From the NCBI GenBank assembly GCA_013396525.1, contig VWYX01000009.1:3073071-3137070 (forward strand): 64,000 nucleotides of DNA. The letters are read 5' to 3'. Below the pieces are notes generated by a model, which ran no database searches, was not told the DNA's origin, and saw only the letters and a list, made by a program, of their open reading frames with translations. The position numbers were made by a program, and so were the translations under genes. Positions 42,876-54,480 of the stretch are shown piece by piece. Within the stretch, counting starts at the first letter, position 1. Each line of letters starts with the position of its first letter. The stretch is from Chaetorhynchus papuensis. Lineage: Eukaryota; Chordata; Aves; Passeriformes; Rhipiduridae.

Positions 42876-43549
42876 CCATACTTATGCATATATATTTAAA
42901 TACATAATAATACTATTAAAATTTGACAACAGCAGCTCTGGAGGAGGAAGAAGGAATGTTTTTTGGGTAGCAGGGTGAAGTTACAGGAATAAGAGATTAA
43001 CAAAGAGAGAGATGTTCATTGCCTTTCTGATAATGTTTATTTAATGTCTGAATCTGCCACCAGTCTGCTTTGGCTCTTCCTGAAATTAGAGAGTCACAGG
43101 AGACCCTGCAACACTCACCTGCAGCAAGTGTCCACAAGACTCAGGCTATTTATCAATTCACAAAGTATCAACTTACTTGCCATTTTACCTAGTGAAGTAA
43201 TTCTCCATAAAGGCTACAACAAATTCAACACCATTGGTTCTTAAGGAATCTTAGCATATATTGATCAATAAATCATTTACTAATAATGGACAATAGCTTG
43301 GAAGGATGCTCTTCTTCTCAGCTTTACTTGCTTTTTAGTTGACTCCTTTAAGAGTGTTCAGCATCAACCAGTATGACTATGCTACAGTCTATTTTCGTAT
43401 TTAAAAAATGAGGTTTTCTTCCCCCCTCCACCGAAAAAGTACTAGTATTCACTACTATTCAAGGTAACTGTGACTAAAGAGAGAAGGTAGAAAGCTATCA
43501 GTGAACTGATCCCACAAAAAGTAAAACAGAAGAATATTTCTTCAGTACT

Positions 43550-44102
43550 GACAAACAAATGTCATGTTTTTATTTAAAAGTCATTACATTTTCTGATTAT
43601 CTTGTTAAGGTAGATAAGAAAAATACAGGAGACATTTCATAAACAGTAATTTATTAAAGCAAACAATTTCATTTTCTTAATAAAATGTGCTAATGACATT
43701 AAAAAAGTAATCAAATAAATAGGTTTTTTGCATTTATTTTTACTATGTTGACTTTGCAAAGTAAGTGTTTGCATAGATTTCACAGGTTTCTATTATTACT
43801 GTCTAATAGTTAATTAAGTTAGTAATAATTAAGTCTAATTATTACTTGTCTGGAGTTCTTCAGTAATATTTGGAATGCTTTGGTTCATACTAAATACAGT
43901 AGATAGAACAATACAAATATAATAATAATAATTGCATTTTATGACACTGGAATAACTGGTCTTCAAGTCAAACCCAAAATTCGTTTACAAGCCAAGATAA
44001 ATAAATAAGCCATACCCTTCTTGTTCTGAATAAAGCAAGAGTCTTTTCAGAGCTCTACCAAGTTTTCCATGATGCCTTTTCTTGCTTTTATTTGTCAACA
44101 TT
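43550..44102 (-). other. Probable 3' UTR of NXNL2
   Basis: Sequence after the NXNL2 stop codon on the minus strand. Canonical AATAAA signals read on the minus strand lie at 44087-44092 (only 10 nt past the stop), 43733-43738, 43650-43655 and 43569-43574. The first would give an almost absent UTR, so a more distal signal is likely in normal use. The true end cannot be decided from sequence alone. The interval also contains a dense run of TAAT/ATTA cores at 43801-43852. Confidence 0.5.
44087..44092 (-). promoter_or_regulatory. Proximal poly(A) signal of NXNL2
   Basis: AATAAA on the minus strand, 10 nt after the TAA stop. No strong GU-rich element is obvious just downstream, so its use is uncertain. 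Confidence 0.45.
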
Positions 44103-44271
44103 TTAGCTAGAAAAATTCTGAAAGATATCTGCACCCGCAAGCCAGTTCCGGAAACAGGATAGCCCTTTATCTCTGATCTGTTTTCTTCCCTTGTCAGTAA
44201 TGACTTCTCCAGTTTGTTTCACAATCACCAGTTTAGGAATTGCTGTTATGTTGTACTTCTTCTTCAGATCA
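44103..44271 (-). CDS. NXNL2: NXNL2 exon 2 (C-terminal half)
   Basis: The terminal coding exon of nucleoredoxin-like 2, a thioredoxin-fold protein linked to photoreceptor and neuronal survival. The acceptor reads TCCCCTCAG on the minus strand and the exon begins at 44271 with a T that completes His101 (CA from exon 1 plus T). The frame then runs 55 codons (residues 102-156) to a TAA at 44105-44103. Visible features are the thioredoxin cis-proline segment ITAIPKLVIVK (Pro113), the strand-turn KQTGEVITDKGRKQIRDKG, and the NXNL2 ending ADIFQNFSS. The 169 coding bases plus the 302 in exon 1 give 156 residues and a stop, exactly the length of human NXNL2. The exon is absent from the short isoform, which therefore lacks the cis-proline and the last strands of the fold. 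Confidence 0.96.
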
Positions 44272-47200
44272 CTGAGGGGAAAAAAATTTAAAAATTAAAC
44301 ACATCATTGGGAACAATTTAAGAAAACTCCTAGTCTCTTATGAAGGCTGCTCTGGCCAGGACACATGGGAGAGCAGAAGTGATGAGTGCCTGGGCTTCCT
44401 CAGAGTTTGAGGCAGAGCACTGGGTGGTGTAGGGAGATGAGCAAGGCTGCAGCTGGGAGCCTACACAGAGAAACACAGCTCTGGGAGCTCAGAGAGTTGC
44501 AGCATCCTTCCTGTAACTGCTCTTCACTGCTGCCTGAGGTTTCCAAAGGAAAAGGAACCCATAGAAACAAAGTGTGACACACCCTTCCACCCTGTTTTTA
44601 CTAGCCCAGACAAGATGTCTTCTGGGCCCTTTTCACAGGACAGGAGAAGGATCTCACTTAGATTAGCATTTGACATTGATTCCCCTACAAATATGCTCAA
44701 GTGTCCCATAATGCTACTTCCTGCAATCACCATTAAAGCCATTTCTGTGTAAATGGAAGAGACTGAAGATACTCCTTAAACTCTCTCAGTGACACAGGCC
44801 TTCTATATACAGGAAAGTGAGCAATCAAAATATTTGGAATAATAGCCACCCACCCATGTTGCCAAAGAATAAAATTTCAACTCCTCCTCTGCACCTTTAG
44901 AAGAACCAGAGGATAGACACAAAACAAGCAATAACAGAATAGCCAGATTCCAAAACATTAACAACATCTCTCTCAAAACATATTTTAAATACTAAATGGA
45001 AATATTCTGCCTGAGTGCCATCACCATGAGAAAGAACATTTTGCTGTATGAGGTTCAAATGCCAAAGAAATTTGAGGAGAAAAAGAATGTAGACATTGTT
45101 AAAAATACATGACACTAATATATAGACATTCTCAATGATTTCCTGGGGGGCAAAAAGAAGGAGTCAAAAATACAGAAAATAAGACTTAAGTGAAATACTG
45201 AGCCAGACAAGGCATTCCTGAAATGTGCCTTCCTTCTGTATTTTTCTTTAAGAGAAGAAAAATCAACAGGTGAAGGACACTGCTCTCTTACTGCTCTGGC
45301 TGAGCAATAATTCAGGAAATACTATGGAAGCAGCAATAATAAGGTATGGAAAGAGGTTTGCTTTCTCAGTGAATTGTGAAATACAAGCAACCAACCAACA
45401 ATCCCCACAGACCTTTCCGAAATCTGCTAAAACAGGAGAAAATAAAACATTCCAAAGCAAGTTCAGTAGAAGCCATGTAAAACTACTATCATCTCATACC
45501 ACCTGAATGACAAACAAGATGGGTGGAAGACTTTTTTTATTGGTTCAGTGGACAATAAACACAATTGTAGCAATCAGGGACCGAACACCAGGGGACTGAA
45601 GGTAATTTTCTATGGAGACAGGAATCTCACACTTTGCTTTCCTAAGGGAGTGCACATATCCAGCCCAGCACAGCACTTCATCCAAACAGCCTCAGGGCTG
45701 AAGGTTGCTTGTATCAAACCAGACTGAAGTATGCATGGATTTTGCTTACATTTGTGTGCAACCTGCAAGATGAGTGGACCTGAAGAAGGCTCAGAGAGAG
45801 TTCTTCAGACAATACTTCTTAATCACTGTGTACATGTGACAGGTGCTTACAAAAATGACTTCTTAAAACTTATTAAGATCATTCTCTCCGATAGGGATTT
45901 AAAATCCTGTGACTCACCTGCACAAATGACATATGTGCCATGGGACTAACTCCAACAACAACTCATCATTAAACTATAAATAGAAATATCATGTCCTCCA
46001 AAGGCAAATTCAACTCTCCTGCAGTAAAATACAGTGATGTAAATAATGACATTCTTAGTTGCTTGGCTATTACCACTTAAGAGTAAAGGTGTATACTGTG
46101 TCTTACTGACTAGAAAAATCTAACACCCAAACAGAAAAAGCAGAAGAGGAAGTTATAAAAAATAAGATAGCTATAGAAGACTGAGTAACCTTTGTACAGA
46201 CACAGGGAATCTTTTAGCCAAATCCTTCGAGGTATCAAACCTTGACCATCAAGGCTTGAACACAAAAGGTCAACCTACACTTGCACATGAAATACCAAAA
46301 ACATGACATTAAGACTGAGGGAAACTGGAAGTCAAAGCCATTGCTAGATCTTTTGATTCCTATGAGAAGGCTGGATAACATTTGAATTATAACAGCTTTC
46401 ATTGGAAATGCTGACACTTGATGGACATCTTGCTCATCTGCCTCTAGCAGTATGACCTGTACTACACAGCTGTGTTTTCTTTTAGCTGTGAAATTTTGGC
46501 ATTGTTAAATCTTAGTCATGTATAAGCATGCATGTCACATGGCTGGGATTCAGTTTTAAAGTGTCTCCTGCGATTTTGCAACAGCAGTCTAAAAAGTGTA
46601 AGAAATAAGCAATTGCTCTTAACTGCTCAGACAATTAACATTCTTCTGCCTTTGTTTTTTAACACCTCATCCTCCCCAATGTTTCTGCAGGTGCCAACCC
46701 ACCCTCATACATAAAGCTTCTTAATATAAAACGTTCATACAACCTTTTTATTTTCCTTTTTCAGGCATTGTCTGTGATTCTAATTTTTACTGAGCTGTAC
46801 AGGCCACAGACTCAGTAAACACCTGCCTTCCTGGAAGCCTGTGAGATCTACTGCCCACGGCAGGTACCCTCACAAACAATGATGCCTTCCTCCACAGGGT
46901 TCAGTACAAACACAGCAATATGTCTTTCTGTACCATTATTAAATCATCAGTCCTATTTACCAGCATTTGTTGTTGACATGTTCTGTCCTACACCTGCTTT
47001 TCCTCTCTATTACCCTCTTTCTCTTTCAAGTGCTCACTTCGTACCAGATTTTCTTTACACCCCACTTCAAGAATCAAAATCCTGTGCCTCAGGCAACAAA
47101 TAAATTTACATTAACCTGTGGACAGCAAAAGAACCAGGAGCAATATTTCCTATTAGTCATGCCACAGACCACACGAAGTAGTAAAGGTGCAGTTCCACCT

Positions 47201-49459
47201 CTGGGAAATAGGACTGACGCACAGAAGAGTCTGGACATCCTGCTTTGAATTCAGTATTTTGCTTCTCTGAAGGTAGGCATAACAGTGCAGTGATAGACTT
47301 CATACACTACAAATAGGAATGCTACTTAATTTTTCTTAAGACAAAATTCATCACCAAGAAAATCCATGCTTCTGTTGTTGAAAAGTATTTTAGATGGCAT
47401 ACTTAAAATTGGCTCAGTTGTGTCTAGGAGAGACAGCAATCTATGCTGCAATTATGTATCTTAAACACTGAAGACACCAGCTAGGATATTTTAACCTCCT
47501 GAAGATACTGAAATGCTTTCTTTACACATCCAAAAAACAAACAGCCAATTCAATNNNNNNNNNNNNNNNNNNNNNNNNNNNNNNNNNNNNNNNNNNNNNN
47601 NNNNNNNNNTTAGAACTAGTATCTAGCCAGAATTGTAGTTTGATTTAGTGAATACACGTCCATCTGCTATAAGTCTACGATGATTCACCTGACACCAAGC
47701 TACCAGTTAATCCAACCTAAGCACCTTGAACAGCTCCACACAGCACTTTATTGTTACATGCAAGAAACACAACTTCAAAAACACTGCCTTTTCATATCCC
47801 TCTGCACTTTATTCTTCAGTAAGCCACTGTGATCTCACACGTCATCTGGCAGAACAAGCCATGCTTCTCTACAGTACCCTGAAGGACATTACAGGATGCC
47901 ACAGAAAAGCCAATTAAACTATCTCTTTGCCTCCACTCTGCATGACTTGAGCAAGAGCAGTCAGAAATAGACCCCTAATCCACAGAGGATGAAGCTGTAA
48001 ACACATTTCCATGGGCCATGCTGAACAGCTTGCTAGGTGCAGGGACTTCAAGTGCTACATTTCCGTCAGGAAACTTGCCTGCATTCTATTATGATTAGTA
48101 GATATCAAATACAATTCCTGCCTGGGAAGACTGTGGAGAACTATGGAAAACAGTATTTAAACCAGTGGGAACTGTCATTAAGAAGGCCTAACATCTATTG
48201 CCAGCTGACATCCAGGAATGAGCCAAGAAAGGACGAAATTGTTCCCGGCTTCAAGTCATTTGCTCTTGAGGTTGTCAAAGTGCACTGATAAAACAAGATT
48301 AGCAAACATGCTCCCTGTTGAGTGAGTATAGCTGGGATGTTACACACCTCTATCCCAGGCAGAACACTGGGATGGATCTAGAATTAAAAGGAAAGCTAGA
48401 AATTACCAGAAGCACTAGAATAAAGTTCTTTATTAAAAGAATTAATTTAGCTGCAAGTTTTTTTACCCAAGCTATATTTAAAAGTTGCATTACCTCCTTG
48501 ACTTTGATACCACCTGGAAAAAATTTTCCACAATCTACGTATTGAAAGAGGGGGAAAAATGCCTTTACCAGTATTTACATGTATTTCAAGTCTCCAGTTA
48601 CAGGAATTTCAGTAACCCTGAATATCTTACTTGTGCTCCAGTAATCCCAGTCTATTCTTATAGGAGATAAATCAGATTCCTGTAAGTCTTCTAAATGAGT
48701 CTGCACCCTTGACCTAGGTCATCAAAACACTTCTTGGTATAATCCTTCACCCCCCTACTTACACACAGTCATGTCCTTTCCTTTTGCTGTTTTCATGAGC
48801 AAGCTGCCTACAGGAATGTCGCTTTGGAAGCTGAACAGCACAGGAATTTTACACCCTAGTTATCAGGTGCAATATGCCACCGCTAAACTCCAGCTGATAT
48901 TGTGTCTGTCTGAAATTCTTCACAGTTTGCTCTGCTCTGCTTCAAGTAGCTCAGTTACAAGTTTTGCCTTTTTCCCAGAGCACTAACCTAGACAATGCAG
49001 AACAACCTTAGCAACAACCACCGCCGCGCTGAAAAGCAATCACTTGATCCTCTTTTATTTTTACCTCACTATTCATGTCATCACTTGGCGTCTTAACTAA
49101 CTCTTCTTCAAAGATCCTTTAGTTTCCAACTGAAGTGCGCAAAACCGCGTTCTTTACGTACGGGACGGGCTAAAGCCAAGTGAGCAAGCGGCCACGGTGT
49201 GTGACAGCCAGCGGCAGCCGCGGCTCGGGGCAGGGCACGGCCGGGACACGCTGCAGCCTGGGCTCCAGGGGCTTCAGCGGGAAGGCAGGCGTGGGCTAAG
49301 GGCCAGAGGTGGCGGTCCCGGGGAGCTTCTATATCAGGGACTTGCTTGTTACGGCACACGGCTATTGACGTGCCGCCCCGCCCGCCCTCTCCCGGGCCAG
49401 GGGCGCCGGCCGTGCGCTCCCGGCGGGGCCGGACCGCCGGGATGGCCGTCGGTACTCAC
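44272..49459 (-). other. NXNL2 intron 1 (5188 bp)
   Basis: The donor on the minus strand is GTGAGTACC and the acceptor is TCCCCTCAG, a canonical GT-AG pair; the phase is 2. The intron carries a 55-base assembly gap at 47555-47609. It shows no recognisable nested gene and no clear interspersed repeat. Its first 330 bp belong to the CpG island. TAATCC cores (CRX/OTX type) occur near 47708, 47976 and 48642, not far above chance. Retention of this intron produces the short protein, because the frame meets a TGA within the donor. Confidence 0.93.
47555..47609. other. Assembly gap (55 N)
   Basis: Fifty-five N bases in the NXNL2 intron. Coding sequence is not affected. Confidence 0.99.
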
Positions 49460-49761
49460 TGCTTGTAGGGGTCGTGGAAGGGCAGGGCCAGCCAGTCTCC
49501 GTGCATGGCGTGCATGTAGCCCACCATCTCCTCGGCGCTGTGGTCGGAGGAGATGAAGACAACCTCGAAGGGGGCGGGGGGCTCGGTCTCCTCCAGCAGC
49601 TCCGTGTAGAAGTCGCAGAGGACGGGGGTGAAGTCGCGGCACGGCGAGCACCAGCCGGCAGAGAAGTACAAGCCCACGACCTTGTTCTGCAGGGCCTCCT
49701 CGGGGTCCACGCTGCGGCCATCCTTGCTGACCAGGAGCCGCCCGCTGAACACATCCACCAT
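49456..49761 (-). CDS. NXNL2: NXNL2 short isoform (intron-retained RdCVF2-type, 101 aa)
   Basis: If intron 1 is kept, codon 101 becomes CAG (Gln) and is followed at once by TGA (49458-49456), giving a 101-residue protein ending HDPYKQ. The NXNL family is known to make a short, secreted-type trophic form (RdCVF, RdCVF2) by this route alongside the long thioredoxin-like form. The short form keeps the CxxC motif but loses the cis-proline and the distal part of the fold, so it is not expected to be a normal oxidoreductase. No signal peptide is visible, in line with unconventional release in the family. That the isoform is expressed here is inferred. Confidence 0.75.
   Translation of the reverse strand: MVDVFSGRLLVSKDGRSVDPEEALQNKVVGLYFSAGWCSPCRDFTPVLCDFYTELLEETEPPAPFEVVFISSDHSAEEMVGYMHAMHGDWLALPFHDPYKQ
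49460..49761 (-). CDS. NXNL2: NXNL2 exon 1 (N-terminal thioredoxin-like half)
   Basis: First coding exon, residues 1-100 plus two bases of codon 101. It begins MVDVFSGRLLVSKDG and includes ALQNKVVGLYFSAGWCSPC (strand beta-1 and active site, Cys38-Ser-Pro-Cys41), RDFTPVLCDFYTELLEE, PFEVVFISSD and WLALPFHDPYK. The order and spacing match nucleoredoxin-like proteins throughout, and the MVD start and HDPY end are typical of NXNL2 rather than NXNL1. The start codon (49761) is the first ATG after the TATA box and has strong context (A at -3, G at +4). The frame is open upstream but offers only non-ATG starts. The protein acts as a cytosolic thioredoxin-like factor that protects photoreceptors and neurons from oxidative stress. 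The WCSPC site has both cysteines, whereas the mammalian proteins as I recall them have Cys-x-x-Ser. Confidence 0.97.
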
Positions 49762-49918
49762 GCTGGCACCGCCGGACCCGCGACGGGCACGGCGGGGGCT
49801 GCGAGCCCGAGCGCTCCCCGGGCGCGCTCCGCAGGCGCGGCCCCGCACGCCGGCACCCACCCTCCTTGCCCCGGCTCCCACCCAGCCCGCCCGGGGCAGC
49901 AGCTCAGCGCTACACCGA
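49762..49918 (-). other. Predicted 5' UTR of NXNL2
   Basis: The interval between the expected start site (25-30 bp downstream of the TATA box) and the ATG. No ATG in any frame lies between the TATA box and the start codon on the minus strand, so scanning ribosomes should reach the NXNL2 start first. The exact start site is estimated from the TATA position only. Confidence 0.6.
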
Positions 49919-49941
49919 CCCCCGGGGCACCGCCGCCTCTG

Positions 49942-49949
49942 CCTTTATA
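49942..49949 (-). promoter_or_regulatory. TATA box of NXNL2
   Basis: TATAAAGG on the minus strand, inside GGGGGCTATAAAGGCAGAGG. It lies about 180 bp upstream of the start codon and is embedded in a CpG island, giving a focused TATA promoter rather than the usual dispersed CpG type. That suits tissue-restricted expression. Confidence 0.75.
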
Positions 49950-50078
49950 GCCCCCGCACCGCCCGGGCCCGCCCAGCGCCCGGGGCAGCCAAGGAGACGC
50001 AGCCCCTTCTTCCCCCTGCTCCTCGGAGCGCCGAGGCGGCTTTCAGGCGACGCAAGACTGGCTGAAGATGCCGAACTT

Positions 50079-50102
50079 CCAATAAGTGTAAACAGTAATC
50101 CC
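50079..50102 (-). promoter_or_regulatory. Proximal upstream elements: CCAAT-type and CRX/OTX-type cores
   Basis: A CCAAT pentamer (ATTGG on the minus strand) at 50079-50083 and a TAATCCC core at 50096-50102 lie 130-155 bp upstream of the TATA box, at the edge of the CpG island. TAATCC is the core bound by CRX and OTX2 in photoreceptor genes. Each site is short and could occur by chance; position relative to the TATA box is the supporting argument. Confidence 0.4.
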
Positions 50103-50110
50103 GTGCGCCG

Positions 50111-53100
50111 CCCACTTCAGCTTGCCATGGAGCTCACCGTCTCTCCCCTGAAGGTCTCATCACAAGTCTTGGTCAGTTCTGGCAATAAACTTTCTGTTAT
50201 CAGACGTCCAGTACTTTTTTTGCAGCATGGAGAATTATCTGAATTCTGGATAAAAGGGGCTGTCTATTCTCTGTCCGAGTAGATAAGAGGAATTCTCATT
50301 TTATTCCAGTCCACCTATAATGTACTTGCATTGAATAAAGCTTTTTTCATCCAGATGATATTGAGTTAGAAATTAATAAAAATTATATTACAAACATGCA
50401 ATCTTTTTTCTGCCTAAAGCAACCTGCAAAAAAGGAAATGAAAGATGATTTGGCAGTAGGGGTATTAAATTACAGTTTAATTAAAGGATCATGACAGGGT
50501 GGTAATCAAACCTGGTACATTGTCTCCTTTTCATGACTTACACAATACCCAATTAAAAGAGAATTTATCTTAAAAAAATTATCAGTATCCCCCAAAATAA
50601 ATTCTAGTGTTTTTAATGGATACTTCAAGTGTCTAATGAAGCTTGCTTAAAAATACTTCACATTAAAACTGTGTGCACAAATGTATTCTAGGTTTCTACT
50701 CTTCAGTTTTTCTCCTGTTTTAATCTGCAGCCTCTCAAAAATCTGTCAGTTTTACTTATGGAAAAGATAAAATTGTGTCAAGTATATATCATGATTCAAA
50801 TAACACTAGAATGGAATGGATGTTAGTCATGATGAGTGCTTGGTTGGCTAAATTGCAACCAAGTTTATAGTAAAATTAAAGTCCAATTTCTACATCTGAT
50901 CATCTTCTGACCATATAGTACGAACAGTAAGAACAGTGATGCTTCAAGTCAAGAATTCCAGTCTGAATTTGTATAGGAATAAACTGAGCACAAGTATCTC
51001 CCACACATATGGGTTTTTTTGAGGTCTTTTCCAAATGTGCTTTTTCTCCACTGACTTGACACAAAATTTTTGTTTATTTATGTTCTGTCGTGAGCGAAAA
51101 AAACCAAGGTATCATTTTAAATATTTGAATATGTGAGAGAAAGCCCAAAGATGAACCTCAGAAGTAACACCCCAATCTTGTGGGGTTTAGTAGGTTCATC
51201 AGAACTGGTTGCAGGGTCACTTTGGATTGGGAGTTGCATTCCTGCCATTTCCCTTACCCCTTTTGCCTTTTATTATTAAGATATACTGCAAATTAAAAGC
51301 CCATTTGCTTCTTGTGCAAAAGTTCACATATTTAAAAGAAAATAGTTCAGTCATCTTTATTTTCTAAGAGATTTTTTTACATTAACCTTTATAAAGCAGG
51401 CCTTTTTATTTATGTCCAAGTATATCTGGGCTAATATGTTACAACAATTCTGATATTCTACTGGAAAACCAAAAAGAATTGCTTAGGTGGCTTTTATTCA
51501 ATACAGTATTTCTCCATTTTCATGGAGAGTTAAGCTATGCTGTTTTCAAACCCAGATACTCATCTGCTTCCAATACAGAAGTGGTATTTAAAACAATGTA
51601 GTCCTCCCATCTGTCATCTCTCCCATCAATCCTTTCTCCAAATTTTGGGTGCTGTTTTGTGCAGTTCCCCCCTTCAGAATTCCTCCTGATGTCAAAAGTA
51701 GAAGACAAAAAGAGCTGTGAAGGTTGCCTGTTCTTAAAATAGCACAGGTGAGAAATTAGGCTCACCTGAGTCTTTGATTTGCCCTACTGTCTGCCTTTGA
51801 GACCACTGTGAAACAGGATGGAGTCATAGCCTTTGGAGCCTGTAGAATCACCAAAACATGGAAAAAAAAGTTTCCACACAAGTTCAGGCTACCATAGGTA
51901 CATTATTGATTTTACAACCAATTTCTCCTTTCATTGGTGGTGGAAGTGTATTTTCTCAGGTATTATGAACTGAAGCAATGACCCAAGGAACTTCCAGCCT
52001 TCCAGCTTCTAACCTGTTCCATCCGTACAGGTTAGAAAGCTGGTTAGGCAGGAACAGTGCCGTGCCATGAGAAAAGAACATCCTGAGATTGTCTTTGAGA
52101 CCTCTAGGCACGGAGGAAAAAGTTCACAGCTGCCTACACCTCCACAGAGAGAAGAGCTGGATGTACATGACAGTGATATTAAACTTCTTGAAGCTATTTG
52201 AGGAACAGCTACTAAGCATGAGAAACCAGATACCTTTGCTCAGGAAGCTTAATGTGATCAGCTCTGTGAAGGCATCAAAAATTCAATGGTAATGCTGGAC
52301 CCCACGGAAAATCTTGTCTTGCACCTGCCTTTGATTTGACTACAGAGACAGCTCTCCATGACACTAGCAGGAACCAACAAGAAATGTTTCACTTTATGAT
52401 TCATACTGAAGAGACTAAGACCTGTTTCAGTTAGAAATGTCTTCTAGGAGAGTTCTTTATGGAGGTGTTAACACTATGGTGATTAATTCCATCCCCTAAT
52501 CTCCACTGGGAATGAAAATAATGGAGCTTCTTTATACAGAACTCGTGGTCCTGCCTCAAGGTAGTGTGTTAGCTCTGACACGACACTACCAGAAATCCTG
52601 CAAACAATGCTCACCCAGTGGAAGCCTCTGGGAAATTCCAGGATAAAATTAAATAAAAACTTCCCACCACAAAAAAATTGCATTTATGGTTTTGTTAGAA
52701 AAGAGCTTTTTATTATTGAATTTACTATATTATTTTAAGGTGACAGTAGTTAGTCCTGTTCTGTAATCTAAGCACAAGACTTTTAGTTTATTTGTGCTCA
52801 CATTGCAAAGAAGATCCTACTTTCCTTGTGAGTACTTCTTCAATTAACACTGAAGGTAATGACATATCCAGATTTTGACACACAATTGAGAATTAAAAAA
52901 AAAAATATGAAGAGCCTGAATCATAAAGTCATGTTTTCAGTGATACAGGGCAGCATTCTCAGAAAGAGATGCAGAAGAAATGAACTGGAAGTAAAAAATG
53001 TTCAGACTTGCTGACTCCAAAATAATATAAGAATATACAGTATGTGCTCAAAGCAATGTAATTCCATACACCTGTAGTGGCAGAGTTAATGTCCCTATAA

Positions 53101-54346
53101 GCCATACACAAGATAAAGTGTGAGAGGGTTCTGAAAGCCTGTCTAGGTCTTTAAGGAACACACCCTTTGCTCTCTCCTTCATGTACCTTCTTCACAGCTG
53201 GCCCTGGTCTTTGTAAAGAATTCTATCCAACAGACATCTGCAATAAACACTGTCTTAAAACTTGTGTTACATGCATGATACGGCATTTTTAAGTGAAAAG
53301 GTATAAAACACCAAGTTTCAGTCTGCTTATAATTCTTAAGCATTCTGTAGGAAACGCATACCTGCATAACACATTGGACGTTGGCAGGCCATATATCCAT
53401 CCAGTGAGAAGCCATAAGGCAAAAGCTGACTAAATTCCCTCGAAGGAGAGTGTGACCTGGATGAGGCCTTGTTGGCTCTGTGTTCAGCTGATCATTAGCA
53501 CATCGTCTACTTAATTATACCCCGGTGAAAACATGTAAGTGACAAAACTAATCAAGATAAACGCTGGTTGGGAAATGCTGTATGTAGTGCAATCCCTGAA
53601 GAAATCATATGAGCAACTGGCCTTGGTGAATCCCGTTATGTTTGCATACTAGCCAGACGGAAAATCAGACCCCAAAGGAGAAAAGAACACACAGAATAAA
53701 GGAAACGTATCAGTGGATTGAAGAGTTAAATATGTAGCAATCACTGATAAAATTTTTTTAAATAGCTGGGGTTTTTAAAATTCACTTTCATAATACATAA
53801 CTATGTGCTTTACAGGAGAGAGTTATAATCTGAGTTATTGGTAAGAAAGCAGGCAAAGTTACTTTCCACAGTGTACACGGTGAAAAAAAGGAGTAGCAAG
53901 TTTCTTGGTCTCAAGCCAACACATTAACCAAAGAGCTGGGGAAAGAAGTCAGTGCACAAAGAATTATTGAGCCAAAAAAGAATAAATTTTATCATACACA
54001 ACCTGCCAACTGAAGTAGTTATTGGCTATTCACAGCATTCCTTAGAGCTGACACATTTGGAACACCTTTTCCTCAGCTGGGTTCAGGAGACCCAAACACA
54101 GGTCATTATGACATAGTCAGCAGTGATACAGGTACTTAGTGAATGTTCCTGATGTTCATGATTTTTCCTGGAACTGCTCCCTCTACGTAGTTCCAAACAC
54201 GAAAGAGCAACACTATCTTTTTTCAAGTAGAAAAATTAACCAAATAAGGAGCACACACATTTTTTTAATTACAATTTTATTCATTTTGTTTAAATTCTCC
54301 AGTGCTTATTACAGCAGATATTAAGGGCTACCTATCAGGGAATCTT
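50111..54346. other. Intergenic DNA upstream of NXNL2, no gene seen
   Basis: AT-rich DNA without supportable exons; all frames are under about 80 codons and without domain-like features. No interspersed repeat was recognised. Confidence 0.65.
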
Positions 54347-54480
54347 ACCAGCCTGACAGAGTTCAAGAAGTGTTTGGACAATGCTCTCAGGCACAGGACC
54401 GGGTGTCCTGTGCAGGGCCAGGAGTTAGACTCAATGATCCTTGTGGGTCCCTTCCAAATCAGGATATACTGTGGTTCTAC
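54347..54480 (+). mobile_element. CR1 LINE 3' tail (strongly 5'-truncated)
   Basis: It runs from GCCTGACAGAGTTCAAGAAG through GTTTGGACAATGCTCTCAGG and GCCAGGAGTTAGACTCAATG to GTGGGTCCCTTCCAAATCAG, followed by the decayed terminal octamers. It has the same subfamily-type tail as the CR1 at 13561-14167 and is closer to the intact form in its last 60 bases. Only about 134 bp survive. Confidence 0.93.

Larger units (their letters stand above)
34816..43549. other. Intergenic DNA downstream of NXNL2, no gene seen
   Basis: No supportable exon. It holds (AT)8 at 35779-35794, a 45-bp-spaced repeat of ATTTTTCTTGGAGT at 36468-36526, an 11-nt C run followed by (CA)n at 42853-42875, and a few CpG-bearing patches around 39600-40020. 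The open frames at 40901-41248 and 41894-42205 show no recognisable domain and are not called. Confidence 0.6.
49020..50110. promoter_or_regulatory. CpG island of the NXNL2 promoter and first exon
   Basis: A sharply bounded GC- and CpG-rich kilobase in an otherwise AT-rich window. It covers the start of intron 1, exon 1, the 5' leader and the core promoter of NXNL2. Long open frames in all six frames here (up to about 165 codons) follow from base composition, and only the NXNL2 frame has homology. The coding direction is fixed by the TATA box, the start codon context and the splice donor. Confidence 0.92.
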